Assembly: GCA_030407315.1 (NCBI GenBank)
Contig: JALQPE010000577.1
Coordinates: 1 to 36,927 of the forward strand
DNA length: 36,927 bases
Direction of reading: 5' to 3'
Source: Asparagopsis taxiformis
Taxonomy: Eukaryota; Rhodophyta; Florideophyceae; Bonnemaisoniales; Bonnemaisoniaceae
A program made the translations under genes and the position numbers. The notes beneath the pieces are model-generated. The model had not been told where the DNA came from and searched no databases. It saw nothing but the letters and a program-made list of their open reading frames with translations. Of the stretch, positions 17,282-27,860 are shown piece after piece; within the stretch, counting starts at the first letter, position 1, and each line of letters opens with the position of its first letter.

Positions 17282-20200
17282 ATGCCTCGCACAAGAAAGT
17301 CCCGCCGTGGTCATCGCCTTCTTTATGCGCCACGCACGGTCTCCAATCCTCCCTTAGAGCGCCAGCGTCCAGAACCGTCTCCAATCCCATTTCCCAACGT
17401 CGTCCCTCCCACCATGTTCACAGGCCGCAGTCCTCCCAGGATATACCTACGCTATCTAGCACTCCACAACAACCCCAACCCTCTCCGTCTCCCACAAATG
17501 CACCTATACATCAAGACTTCCCATCTCCTGTAATACCAACACCTAGTCAAACAGTCCAACAGCAGATGTTCAATCCACCCCGACTCTGCCTCTCTCCACA
17601 TCCACCCTCCCCTCAACACCTCTCTCGTCAAAAAACCGACCAAGAGCAGGGCACAATTTCTTCTTCTAGCAGCGACAATTCTGACAACTCGGAATCCCGC
17701 AATATATATCCATGCTTTCCAAAAACACAATCCGACGACATTCTTCGTCGAGAAGTTGCCGCCTCTCGCAACCTCGTCACAGCCGACTTCATCCAAAAGT
17801 ACTGCAACGAGAAGAAAGCTCGCAAATTCATGCTACAATGGACTTCCCTCTATGCCGCGGCCAGACTCTCTGGTTCTAACAAAACCACCGTCGAAAGCCT
17901 CGAAGAAGCTTCCATTCTTTACAATCACGGCAGGAAGGATTCCAAAAACCCACACGTTCAAAGCGCTATACCGCATTACACAACGGTTAATCGTACAGTC
18001 AGAAGATGGCTCTTCCATAATTCCTGGCTCCGTTCCGAAACCGTCCATTTCCCCGTCAACGTCGACAGCAGTGGTGCTAGAGTTTCTTCAGATGCACTTC
18101 TACGTAAAAGTCGCATTGAACTACAAACGAAAACTCCTACTGCCCCCGTAGTCGTCATTCTCCCAAGTGAATATGCACGCGCAGACCTCGCAACGCCAGA
18201 CTTCTTCAATCTCGTATGGAGACCAGATGGCTTCTCTAAAGATTCAGCCGAGTCTATGTCTTCAATGCATGGAAACATATACTGCACCAATCTGGGAAAA
18301 CATAGAGAGCTACTCTTGAAATCGCAAAACATCGCACTGCGGTCATTCGACGCAACAGGCACCGCCTCCACCGCTTTCGCCGGCTCTACTGTCCAAATAT
18401 CAGTTACAGCAGGTCAGAAAGCTGTCTCACTACACCCTCAAGCTGCCCTCTGCTTTCGGCAGCAGCAGATTCAGCACTTCAACGAAATTTATGATGCATC
18501 CACATCTGCATCCTGGATTCTAGGCGACACTCGAAGCAAGTCAGACGTTGTCTCCCCCCATACCTACCAACCTTCCTTCTCCATTTCTAAGAGTATTTTC
18601 GCTCGATTTGCTGTACCCGGAGACCATCTTACAGTTCTATCCCCCGTCTATCCCCACAAAGAAGAGGACTACCCCATCTTCTTTGGCCTCATCATTAGTT
18701 CCCCCGGCCCTCCTCCCTCTCAGAAACTTCTTTTCTTCACCTATTCAAACGGTTCTGTGTCTGTCATTGGTGGAACTAGATCCGTCGATGCTATATCTTT
18801 AACTTCTCCCGCCCCTTCTCCGACCTCTCCAGCCACGCAAATCAAAGGAACTTTAAAAGATGGAACTATCTACTACGTCTATCCTTTTCTACTCTACTGT
18901 GATGACTTCAATGAGGCAACAGGAAAAAAAGGGAGCGCAGGTGGGTGTTACATGCTCCCCATGGGTCTCCCTCTAGACTGCCGCCGTAGCACCTCTGCTG
19001 TCCGCGTTCTTGGTGTCACCGGCCCCGGAGTCAGCACCAACCATGTGCTCCGCTATATTGCGAGAGACATCGTTCAAGGCTGCACTTCTGGTTTCCGAGA
19101 CAAGGACCCTTACGGTAATGACTGCGTCATCTTCCTCGACTTTATCGGTTTCGTTTCCGATTATCCGGCCTGCTCACATGTGCTAGACGTCATGGGTCAT
19201 ATCAGCGACGTCCCGTGCCATGTTTGTACATTCCCGAGGGGCGATAAGTTTTCACAAAACTCCCAATTCGGTTATAATCCCAACATACACTCCTCTACAG
19301 ACTCCACTTTCCGCACTTCAGAGCGTACAAAGGCGTTACGAACCAGTGCTCATCAAGGAGCTGCTCTCTACCATAAAAGGCTGGGCTTGAAATCCATAGA
19401 GGACATCACCGAAACTCCACTTCTTCTCATTGAGGACCTCCTTCGAGAAGCACGTGACTCCGGACGTGTTCCTCTCAATGCAGGTTCAAAACAACCATCT
19501 CCAGTGGTGCCAGCCACTATAGACTGCTACCGCTCCACTTTCGTTGGTGTCGACCATCTCCTTCAGGGTTTGGCAAAGGATGCGCTGGACAATGCTTTCT
19601 GCAGCCTCCCTACCGATGATGCAAGACATTTTGCTAACCATTTCATCGTCGATGCTTTGAAAGCACTCGGTCTACAGCAACAAAAGACAGTTTACAACCA
19701 CTCCAGCTCGGAGACATACACAATGGGTATGAGCGAGCGCTTCTCCGTCATTCTTGTCGCTCCTACGTGCTTTCAAAAAGCACTCATCTTCTCCCGCTCC
19801 CCCGACCACCCACCCAAATCTTCCTCTACAACGGCATCCGACCACCAGAGGACTCTTTCCCTTGATCTTGTCAATCTATTGTCCAATCTAATTTCTGCTA
19901 CCTACCACTTGCCGAGGTTGGACATAGACGGTATGCCTGCGGTTCAAAATGCAACAAAGAATTCAGGTATGGCTCACTTTAAACATTTGCAGCAGCTGTC
20001 CAAGCAGTATGCCCGCAAAGTCGATGAGCTCGTTCGCACTGCACCCCCGAGGCAGCGAAAAGGTTCTTTTCGAAAGAAAAGAAAGCTAGACTCTGGAGCT
20101 TCTATTGCTCCAGACTCAGAAGCCGACGCTTACGAGACTAAAGGCACAGGATTTCGTCCCCGAAGGACTTTGGACAACAAACCAAACCTTCATCGTTTGG

Positions 20201-21180
20201 TTGAAGCGTACGAACACACAATACCACTAGTAGGTCATGCTAGACAAGTTGCTGAGCTCGCTTTCGAAGCTACTCATCAGACCATGAAGCGTGGGCTCGA
20301 ACAAGCTGGTGGCGCAGATAGACAGCTCGATGCTATGCTCGCAGCACTTGGAAATGACTGGAAATCACGACTGCACCTTGCACTCTCGTCTTTGCTGCAT
20401 TCAAACAATACAACCGAGCAGAAGAAAGTCAATCGTCGTTTCTTGCTCCGCCTTCTTTTCGGTAGACAACACGTCGATTCTACCTCGGACATACCAGACT
20501 ATCTCCTCCTTAACCTCTGTCAACACCCACTTCTCAATCATCTTCGCACATCATTCCACCCGTGCTTCTCCTCCCCGTACAACCAGTACTCGTGGGTGAC
20601 GGTGAAGCTCTCTAGTTCTATATCTGTTTTCAAATGTGCAAGCAAAACTACTTCTCACGCAATCTCGGGGTATCCCGCCAAAGGCGCGCGATGGACCTCT
20701 TCTCACCAAACATCCGGTACCTCCACTGCTTCTGCTTCACGTGATTTCTCCAAACCTGAGGAGGTCACAAAGGGTTCTGTCCTCCAGGCGTGCTATCAGT
20801 TTCCGTCTTCCACTCCTGTGCTTTCCAATTCATCTAGTCCTACACTCTGGATAGTCCTGGAAGTATTTCTTCCGGAACAGAGAAAGAATCAGACTACGGA
20901 TTCCGAAACTGTTTCATGTCCTCTACATCCATGTGCCCTGGTCTATCCTGTCTCAAAGTATGAATCTGAAGAATGCAAGGTACAGAAGCTCATGGGAAGT
21001 TGGTTTCTTCCTCTTACCGCTGGAGTTCGAAAGGTCGGTCTTATCCACAACTGTACTCCTCAACTATGCTCCGTCAACTTTACAACTCGTTCTATGACAC
21101 ATGGTGGTCCATCTTTCCTCGATGGAGGATCTTTTTCTATCATCACTAGAGAACATGGATACCCTCCCAGGGCTGGCTAG
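17282..21180 (+). CDS. CACTA/KDZ-like (Plavaka-type) DDE transposase
   Basis: One frame runs from 17161 to 21180 (1339 residues), using 17161 numbering here. Around residues 577-600 is LYCDDFN...KKGSAGGCYMLP, a candidate first catalytic Asp (581 or 582). At 655-689 is VIFLDFIGFVSDYPACSHVLDVMGHISDVPCHVC, with Asp 660 or 668 and a C-x2-C pair. At 1033-1043 is an FEATHQTMKR block with Glu 1036 as candidate third acid. This D-D-E layout with L-x-V-T-x-P-G-V and GH-x-x-x-x-PC-x-x-C is that of CACTA-superfamily transposases found in basidiomycetes. ATG 17282 follows the CT-rich leader and opens a protein-like basic N-terminus one frame away, joining near 17400 by a -1 step. The exact superfamily branch is uncertain. 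Confidence 0.68.
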
Positions 21181-21207
21181 CTTTCTTCTACTACTACTAC
21201 TCCATAC

Positions 21208-21213
21208 AATAAA
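21208..21213 (+). terminator. AATAAA polyadenylation-type signal of the transposase
   Basis: AATAAA 28 bases after the transposase TAG, in a pyrimidine-rich 3' flank. Confidence 0.4.
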
Positions 21214-22490
21214 CAATCTATCTCCCCTTTTCTACTCTTCCCACCTCACACGACATCAAATCTTTACCTGAACGTCTCTTCTGCTCTGTTCACTGGTAAC
21301 GACTCATTCAACCTATACGTACCTACACTCTAATCTCTTTTTATACTTTCTACCAACTAGTTGTACATCCCTCTTTACATTTATTCCACACTGCATCCTA
21401 TCGACTTCCTCCTCAAGTCATTGCTATTCTTTGAACATAATTATTCTTCCACAATACACACGGCGCATGGCGCGTTGTAGGTCTCGTGAACATCTTGGAC
21501 GTCTTCTTCTGCTCTGCGGCACAATTGTCCGCCATTTTTTGAAATAGAAAAAGTGCGCGCTTTAGTTTCGCCAAGCGTCATGCCAAGCGTCGTTTCTGAC
21601 CGCCACGGCCACCTTCTGTGGACATTTAAGCGCCTACCGTCACTCTTTTCCATTCTTCTCGTCACTCTCTCACGTTATCACCCAGTTTTTCCACTCTCTA
21701 CTATCCTCTCAGTAGAGAGCGGAAAACCTGGGTGATAACGTGCTTCGCATTCTATGGGATCCCCTTCTGCTTTCTCAATTCCATTTCCCTTCCCATGTAA
21801 GTTCTCTCTCTACTCTGTCCTTATCGCTACAACAAATACTAACAGACTTTCTCTCTCCCATACTTCGGTTCTTTCTTCTCATTCTCCCTTCCGTCCCCCT
21901 TCCGGTATGTATTTTCACCTTCTCTTCAACTGCTATGGGTTCATTTCATTTTCTAACTTTTCCTCTATTGATCATTTCCATACTTCATTCTGTCTCTACT
22001 CTACTCCGAAATAGGAAATAAGCATTAGTTCTTCATAGTTCGTAGTACACAGATAGCCGTTCTCTAGAGTAGTAATGGTAGCACTATCAATAGTTTAATT
22101 CAGAGTTCTTTGAAAATAAACTTGCTGTCTCCTTCCCTACAAGGAAGAAGACGCAATTCTGGTCGACATGACCAATCTATCATATTTTCAATTCTTATCC
22201 GTCCTACCCTTTCCATCCTATAGATCCTATGATTGGAATAGTGGCGTCTCCCACCCGCCGAATGCCAGCGTCCCACCCGATCCATTCCGTCCCGTCCCCT
22301 GGTAGATTTCCACTCCTTTCCGCCCTCCAACCACCCTTCTTGATGGTACTATACCAGTCAAATCAATACTACAATCCACCTATACTGCTGGTTTGCAACC
22401 ATTACACTGCAACAAAAATCCATACAATATGATGGAAAAAAACCTACATTTACATTGGTAGAATCTACTTCAGACTATGGAATTATCCCA
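21214..22490. other. Non-coding gap downstream of the transposase
   Basis: About 1.3 kb of CT-rich, low-complexity sequence. Frames present (for example 21740-22021) are pyrimidine-driven translations without protein character. The only clear structure is the hairpin at 21671-21742. Confidence 0.5.
21671..21742. repeat. 72-bp imperfect hairpin
   Basis: Outer arms CACGTTATCACCCAG and CTGGGTGATAACGTG are perfect 15-bp complements. The next 17 bp on each side (ending CTCTCTACT and beginning AGTAGAGAG) pair with two mismatches, leaving an 8-nt loop (21703-21710). It is unrelated in sequence to the 61-bp family. Confidence 0.85.
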
Positions 22491-22494
22491 GTCT

Positions 22495-23190
22495 TTCGAC
22501 TGTTTCAAACCAGTGTCGGGGCTGGTTGTAAACCAGTGGGTAGGCTGGTTTCAACCAGCTGATGTGCTGGTTTTCAACCAGCACTCACTGTGCCTGGAAC
22601 CAGCCTGCCCACTGGTTTACAACCAGCCCCGACACTCTCTGTACTACCGCACTCGCTGGAATGACCCATCACTAGGACTAGACGATACCTCTGGTTTTAA
22701 ACCATCCCATACTGGCCCAGACACACTGGTTGCAAACCAGCCCTGCTACTGTACTCTACCACTACAAATTCTAGTTTATTTCTACTCGCTAGCAAACATA
22801 TATCCACTGGGCCCACTGGTTGCACACCAGCGTCACGCTGCACTGCACCCTCTGGAACTTATCCATCATCTCTCAGCTGGCACCCTCTGGTAATATTCCA
22901 TCATCACCACTGGTATATTCCACTCCATTGGCTGGTTTACGTCCATATCACCTCCTAAATTTAACCAGCACAGTACGCTGGATCATAACCAACGTCCGAC
23001 CCACCGCCGTGGCCTGGTGCAAACCAGTACCCCCTGGCCAAACCATCCAATCCACTGGTTTTCAACCAGGCCACCCGTACTGTACAAGCACTGGAATTTC
23101 ACCAGCAAATTTACTAAAATATTAGATGGCGCTTATCCAGAGGTTGGGGATCGATTTAACCAGCGACGTGGCCTGGTTTTTCACCACTGT
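22495..23190. repeat. Array of CTGGTT...AACCAG short palindromes with a 123-bp hairpin
   Basis: About a dozen CTGGTT-n2-3-AACCAG units, intact or degraded, occur at 22522, 22545, 22567, 22594, 22612, 22691, 22726, 22816, 22932, 23014, 23055 and 23172. The first five are arranged in a larger inverted repeat: 22513-22550 pairs with 22598-22635 (38 bp, one mismatch) around GTGCTGGTTTTC followed by AACCAGCAC. The array ends where the truncated SET domain of unit D begins. Confidence 0.85.
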
Positions 23191-23229
23191 ACGAACTAAA
23201 ATCTGGGCTGGAAAAATAGCCATTTTTGC

Positions 23230-24879
23230 TCATGCTGTGTCGCCAACATTAAATGTCTGTTCAGCGAAGAGCCCTCTTCCTGCATTTGGATGCTTCATCA
23301 GCGATGGTCGAACGCTCAATTTTTTCGCAACACAATCGTGTGCCCGCATCACGCGAGGGTTTTCAGTTTGCAACCAGCGGCGCAGGGAAGGTGGCCAATA
23401 ATGTACCGGTTTTTCCATGTGCTCGTGCGACGCAATCGACTCTGGGCACAGCTGCCAGAGGTACTGCCGAATATATTTCGGGAACCTCTGGTACAGGGGA
23501 AGGCCAGGTGGGGGTTCGATGATCCTGCGTTCCCTCTGTGTACGCATCGTGACAGAGGGGGACGCCAAGAACTTCTCAGCACTCTGTTTCGCTTCTGTCG
23601 TGACCCTCATGTCAGTGTTGTTTGAAAGAATTACACGTGACATGACTGCACACAGCTTTGGAAGCGATCGTGCCACACACAATTTGTCCATGTCACTGCC
23701 GACGAAAACACGGTGCTCAGGCAAGCTCATAGCTGCTTTTCCCGTTGCGAAAGTGCCAGAGAATGGATCGACAACAATATCACCAGGCTGTGAATGCTGG
23801 CTGATCAACTCCATCATGAGAGCGACGCTCTTCTGCTCTGCACGAACTCTGACCGTAGCACCGGTTGTGCTCCTTGTTCGCCACACCATCTCATTCGAAT
23901 CGATGGCGGGCATATTGATGGTGACGTTGCACCACGCCGGGTACGTGCCGTCCATGTATCCGTGGTTCCTATAGGCCACCATCTCGCTTCCGGTCTTGAA
24001 CGGAACACCTCGCTTCCAGAAGTGGATAGCGACCTCTGCCATGTTCATGCGTTGGTACCTCTTCCGCCCCGGCATTTGATAGAGGTGCCCAGGTAATCGG
24101 ACAAACAACAGAGGTACCTCGTCAACGAAGAAAACTGAATTCCGAACGACGTCCTCCTCCTCGTCGTCCTCCTCATCCTCCTCATCCGCACTTTCTTCGC
24201 CACTGTGCTGCGATGCTTCGGAGTCCGAATTCATGGACGTAACCTCTTCTTCATCCGACCCGTCATCACTGGCAGCAGCATCGGTTGGGCCTTCTGACTG
24301 CGGTCCTTTGTACGTTTCCAAGTAATGGAACCATTCGTAGAACTGCAAAACGGAGCAGAACACGATGCCGTGGCCACCGGGGCGCAACAGCTCGTCAAAC
24401 ACTTCGATGCTAGCCTGCATATCTTCTGCAGTTAGCCTTTCGTACGAAGAGTTGGAATCGTTCCTCTTACGACGAACATTGTAAGGCGGATCAGTCAGAA
24501 TGAGCTTAACGTTGCCCGTGATGGGCACGTGTTCTCGGCTCTCGTCGGCACTGACCAAATCTTCGAAAGGGACGTCGTACACCCGGCAATACTGACTCAT
24601 TTTCGAAAGAAAGTCCTTTGCGAGAGCCTGCCCTTCACTTTCCTGCTCTTCTGTCGCATGGGGTGACGGTGACGGGGGAGACGGCCCTTGGGCAGTAAGG
24701 ACTGGTCCTCCCAGGTCCAAGTTGAAGCCTGGTTGTGTGTCTTGTCGACGGAACCAAACCTCTCCCTCCTGTGTTGCGACGAGTGGGAGTGTCATCAACC
24801 GGCTTGGGGACCTTTTCTGCGTCCGCGGCTTGTGGTGCCGGGCGGAGGACAGCCATAACGTCTTCATCGAGGGTGTCAA
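23230..24879 (-). pseudogene. Unit D DPPY amino-methyltransferase with truncated SET domain
   Basis: A paralogue of the unit C enzyme. DPPY is at residue 130 (24492-24481), after N-V-K-L-I-L-T, and the motif I equivalent DPFSGTFATG starts at residue 371 (about 23769). A very acidic Asp/Glu insert lies between them (about 24140-24290). The SET domain starts (NAGRGLFAEQTFNVGD) and stops after about 25 residues at TGA (23232-23230), where unit C continues for about 140 more. The methyltransferase core itself is open and has both motifs, so it might still be active if expressed. The first 60 or so residues of the frame are not credible; the upstream protein joins from another frame near 24720-24790. 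Confidence 0.7.
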
Positions 24880-26009
24880 AGTACGCTGGCAGCTTGTCCG
24901 GATTTCCGCTTGACAAGTATATTTCCAGCGCCCCCCAGCGGTCGGACTCCGGCCAGGTGTCCAGGTCCGGGTTGACGATAAGAAACTGCAACCGGTCGAA
25001 GAACTTCCTCACAAGGTCCCTAAATGCACTGTGCTGCGCACTGGTTCTTGTTTCTACTTTTCCACCATATCCATCAGGATGAGATAGGGGAGCTTTGTCG
25101 TGGTAGAGATCTAGCTTCTGCTCCATCGGTGCGAATAGACCTTCATCGAGCACGTCAAACCAATGCTCACTGCTGTCGAAAATGATGTACGGCGCCATCA
25201 ACTCTTCGAAGCTGGAAAACTTTGCGGCGAAGGCCACATCGGTCCAAGCATGGTATAAAAACTTGAACCACGTAACAAGCTCGATTAGTGCTTTTCCGAT
25301 GGGCTGGGACGCGTGCGGCTTCGTTCCCCTCTTCGGCCGCGTCGCCTATTCGGCGACGCGGCAGGTTCTTGTTGTGATTTCGGATGATAGACAACGCTTG
25401 GAAATACATCAATACCTCGAACGTCTCCGGTGGAGCAAGAATGAAGGCGCTTGGTTCCCCGCGCTGCGGCGCCTGTAGTGGCGAAGGAAGCATGTTACAT
25501 CCAATAAGGAAGGTCTGCGGCACGATCCCAGAAAGGATGCAGTGCTCAACCCATTGCCCGATACGCTCATCCTGTCTTGAAAACTCGGCAATGGGTAATG
25601 CCAGACGAACAATCTGCTTGGCTCGCTCAACGTTCATCTCTGCCATGACGATTTCGGCAACATCCGCCTCGACTCCAGCATTCTTCGAACGACCGCTGAA
25701 GGACATGCTGAGTCGACCTTGCAGCGCCAGAAATTGTTCTTCCGTGCCCTGCGCAACCCAAGCGCCAAGGTCCGCGTATGTGAAACCTCCCGGCTTGTCC
25801 GTCAAGTCTGCGAAACTTGAGTGGGCGAACAAATCCAGCAAGAGGCGGAGGAAGTCTTTGCCAGCGAGAGTAGTTTCGCGGGCGCGACCTACGTTTCGAC
25901 GTGTACCCATGTCACTAGAATCCTCCCAAGGGCTAGCGGGTTCGCGCAGAATTGGCACGGTTGCGTCGTCAACGATCGGATTGCTGTTGCGCCTGCGCTT
26001 ATTCGTCAT
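24720..26009 (-). pseudogene. Unit D copy of the unit C unknown protein, frameshifted
   Basis: ATG at 26009-26007 opens MTNKRRRNSN, a basic likely nuclear-targeted start. The frame reads well to about 25365. It then continues one frame over as RPKRGTKPH...IELVTWFKFLYHAWTDVAF...APYIIFD, which matches AWNEL...PYILFD of unit C. The step is +1 and coincides with a perfect 10-bp-stem hairpin (25337-25361). A second +1 step near 24720-24790 leads into the methyltransferase. The region between C and D copies is clearly diverged, so these are not recent duplicates. Function unknown. Confidence 0.55.
25337..25361. repeat. Perfect small hairpin at the unit D frame change
   Basis: CCGCGTCGCC and GGCGACGCGG pair perfectly around the 5-nt loop TATTC. 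On the coding strand the loop and the following arm create the TAG that closes the downstream frame. Confidence 0.85.
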
Positions 26010-26358
26010 AATGGAATGAGTGGAAATTCGGTACAGGATGGCGACCGCTCGGCGAGACAGTCAAATTTGACGACGTATCTCGTGACGTTTGCACTCTTTC
26101 GTGAGGAACACTGGTTGATATCGAACGGAACAGAGTATACGGGTACACAGCACCGGAAAGGTCTTGAAACCCGTAACCGGTGTAGGTAATAAGTTGTGAC
26201 GGATACGTGGTAGAGAAAAATTTTAAAAAGATTGTGATTCCCTGCCTTTGAGTGTTGTACTGCACGGCCGCCAGTCACATAGGGTGTCACAGGTGCATCA
26301 CGCTTACCAGGTGAGCGACATCCGGACGGCCACTGGACGTGGGGATGTCCAGCTCAGA
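26010..26358. other. Gap between unit D start and the direct repeat
   Basis: About 350 bp with no supported gene, RNA or repeat. It would hold the unit D promoter; no clear CT-rich leader is seen. Confidence 0.4.
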
Positions 26359-26359
26359 T

Positions 26360-26523
26360 GCATTGCTGGCCAGCCCAGAAATTCTACAATTTCGGGCAGA
26401 AAAAATATTGCAAAAAACATCGATTTGGGCGGTCGATTGTGCCGTACGGCACACCCCCATCTCAAAAACATGTTCACATGTGCATGTTTTTGAGAATAGC
26501 CCAAATTTTAATTCAAATCAGGA
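26360..26523. repeat. Direct repeat copy 1, about 164 bp, with palindromes
   Basis: Starts GCATTGCTGGCCAGCCCAG and ends CAAATCAGG; it matches 27696-27860 with a few substitutions. Internal conserved structures are GTGCCGTACGGCAC (26439-26452, perfect palindrome) and a hairpin at 26461-26494 with arms CTCAAAAACATG and CATGTTTTTGAG around a 10-nt loop. No TG...CA ends or TIRs are apparent. Confidence 0.9.
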
Positions 26524-26819
26524 TGCAGATATTCGTCTTCTACCATTGTCAGAACACATTCGTATAACCACATTTGGAGAACCTGAGCCCAGAGCTATCG
26601 GTTTTGGCGGGAGCTAAGCCATATCTCATCCAATCAGTAACTACTTCCCGCCAGCTGAGTGGTGGAACCCCTGCTATTTCTACCAACGAGACATACGGGG
26701 TGTCAACTCGGCAATCGTATATGATTTGGGTGCTAAATTTATTCAAGAGACGAATGGGCTTCGAAAAGGAGCCCAACAACGTTTTCTTGTGATCCATGGG
26801 TATAGGACTATTCTATTCT

Positions 26820-27165
26820 TCTCCAGGCTTCCACCATAGCCTCCACCACCACCTCCGTTAATGGATCGATTATCCGAACCGCACCTCAACATGCTTTTCT
26901 TCTCATCCATGGGTACTGACATCTCCGAGATGTGAGTCACATGTTCTGCAGGCTTCCACCGTAGCCGCCTCCTCCGCCTCCGTTAATGGCAACAATATCC
27001 GAACCGGACCTCAACATGTTTTTCTTCTCATCCATGGGTACTGACATCTCACATGTTCTCAACATGTGAGATGTCAGTACCGGAGAAGTTCTCCAGGCTT
27101 CCTCCGTAGCCACCTCCTCCACCTCCGTTAATGGCAACAATATCCGAACCGGACCTCGATCACTC
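26820..27165 (-). repeat. Three copies of a glycine-rich coding-type tandem repeat
   Basis: Copies at about 26820-26905, 26945-27040 and 27085-27165 translate on the minus strand to MDEKKNMLRSGSD followed by INGGGGGGYGGSL, with small changes. Spacers differ and contain ATGTCAGTACC and CACATGTTCTCAACATGTGAG, the latter a palindrome. There are stops between copies, so this is a decayed or artefactual peptide repeat rather than a gene I can support. Confidence 0.6.
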
Positions 27166-27694
27166 GCTCGCGGAGGGATCTGTGGGAATCAACACGACAT
27201 CACCACTGCGTCTTACCTGACATCCACATCTCTCCGGGCTGAAAACGGACGGACGACATTGGGTTCGTTCCGCTGCGTAGACGTTTAGAATCTTGTTAGA
27301 AAAAAGTAAACGAAAGAGAATGACATCTCATCTCTGTCGCAATATGTTCCATTTGCAATTTCTCGGGTTGCACACCCATCAAGGCCTGGATCGAACCCTC
27401 TTCGATGGATAGGACAGATAGTGGAAGACTTTTAAGCCTGTGACCAAGCGGCTATTGATTGGCTGGAGGAAGGAAATTACAGAGGAAATATAGCTGAGTA
27501 CGGTGCTCGCGATAGCTGTTAGGTTAAAGTCAAATATTTGTTTCGATTATTTTTCGTACGGAAATGCCTTGGAAAAGACGATGCTTTGTCGTTCTCTTGG
27601 AGGGAGACCGTTGCATTGCACTCCATTCGAGAGCATCGTCATGAAGGAGAGGATTCTTTCTGCTTGTTAGAATCGGTTTAGAGCAGATAGCTAT
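27166..27694. other. Unassigned sequence between repeats
   Basis: About 530 bp with no supported gene or structure. Confidence 0.4.
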
Positions 27695-27695
27695 T

Positions 27696-27860
27696 GCATT
27701 GCTGGCCAGCCCAGAAATTGTAGAATTTCGGGCAGCAAAAATATTGTAAAAAACCTTGATTTCAGCGGGTCGTTTGTGCCGTACGGCACACCCCCATCTC
27801 AAAAACATGTTCACATGTGCATGTTTTTGAGAATAGCCCAAATTATAATTCAAATCAGGG
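27696..27860. repeat. Direct repeat copy 2, about 165 bp
   Basis: The second copy of 26360-26523, same orientation, with GTGCCGTACGGCAC at 27776-27789 and the 34-bp hairpin at 27798-27831 unchanged. It abuts, and seems to cut off, the 3' end of gene E; the first copy is followed by unrelated sequence. Confidence 0.9.

Noticed and set aside
17161..17282. In-frame ATG at 17161 as transposase start with a targeting peptide
   Set aside because: It lies inside a 50-bp tandem repeat with poor start context; the CT-rich leader points to 17282 instead.
17282..21180. Starship-type tyrosine recombinase captain
   Set aside because: The protein has D, D, E candidates and a C-x2-C pair typical of DDE transposases and no R-H-R-Y pattern.
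21740..22021. Overlapping plus-strand frames of 86-93 residues
   Set aside because: They are translations of a pyrimidine-rich tract with low complexity and no motif.
26360..27860. Direct repeats as LTRs of a small retroelement
   Set aside because: No TG...CA ends, primer-binding site or polypurine tract, and no gag or pol between them.
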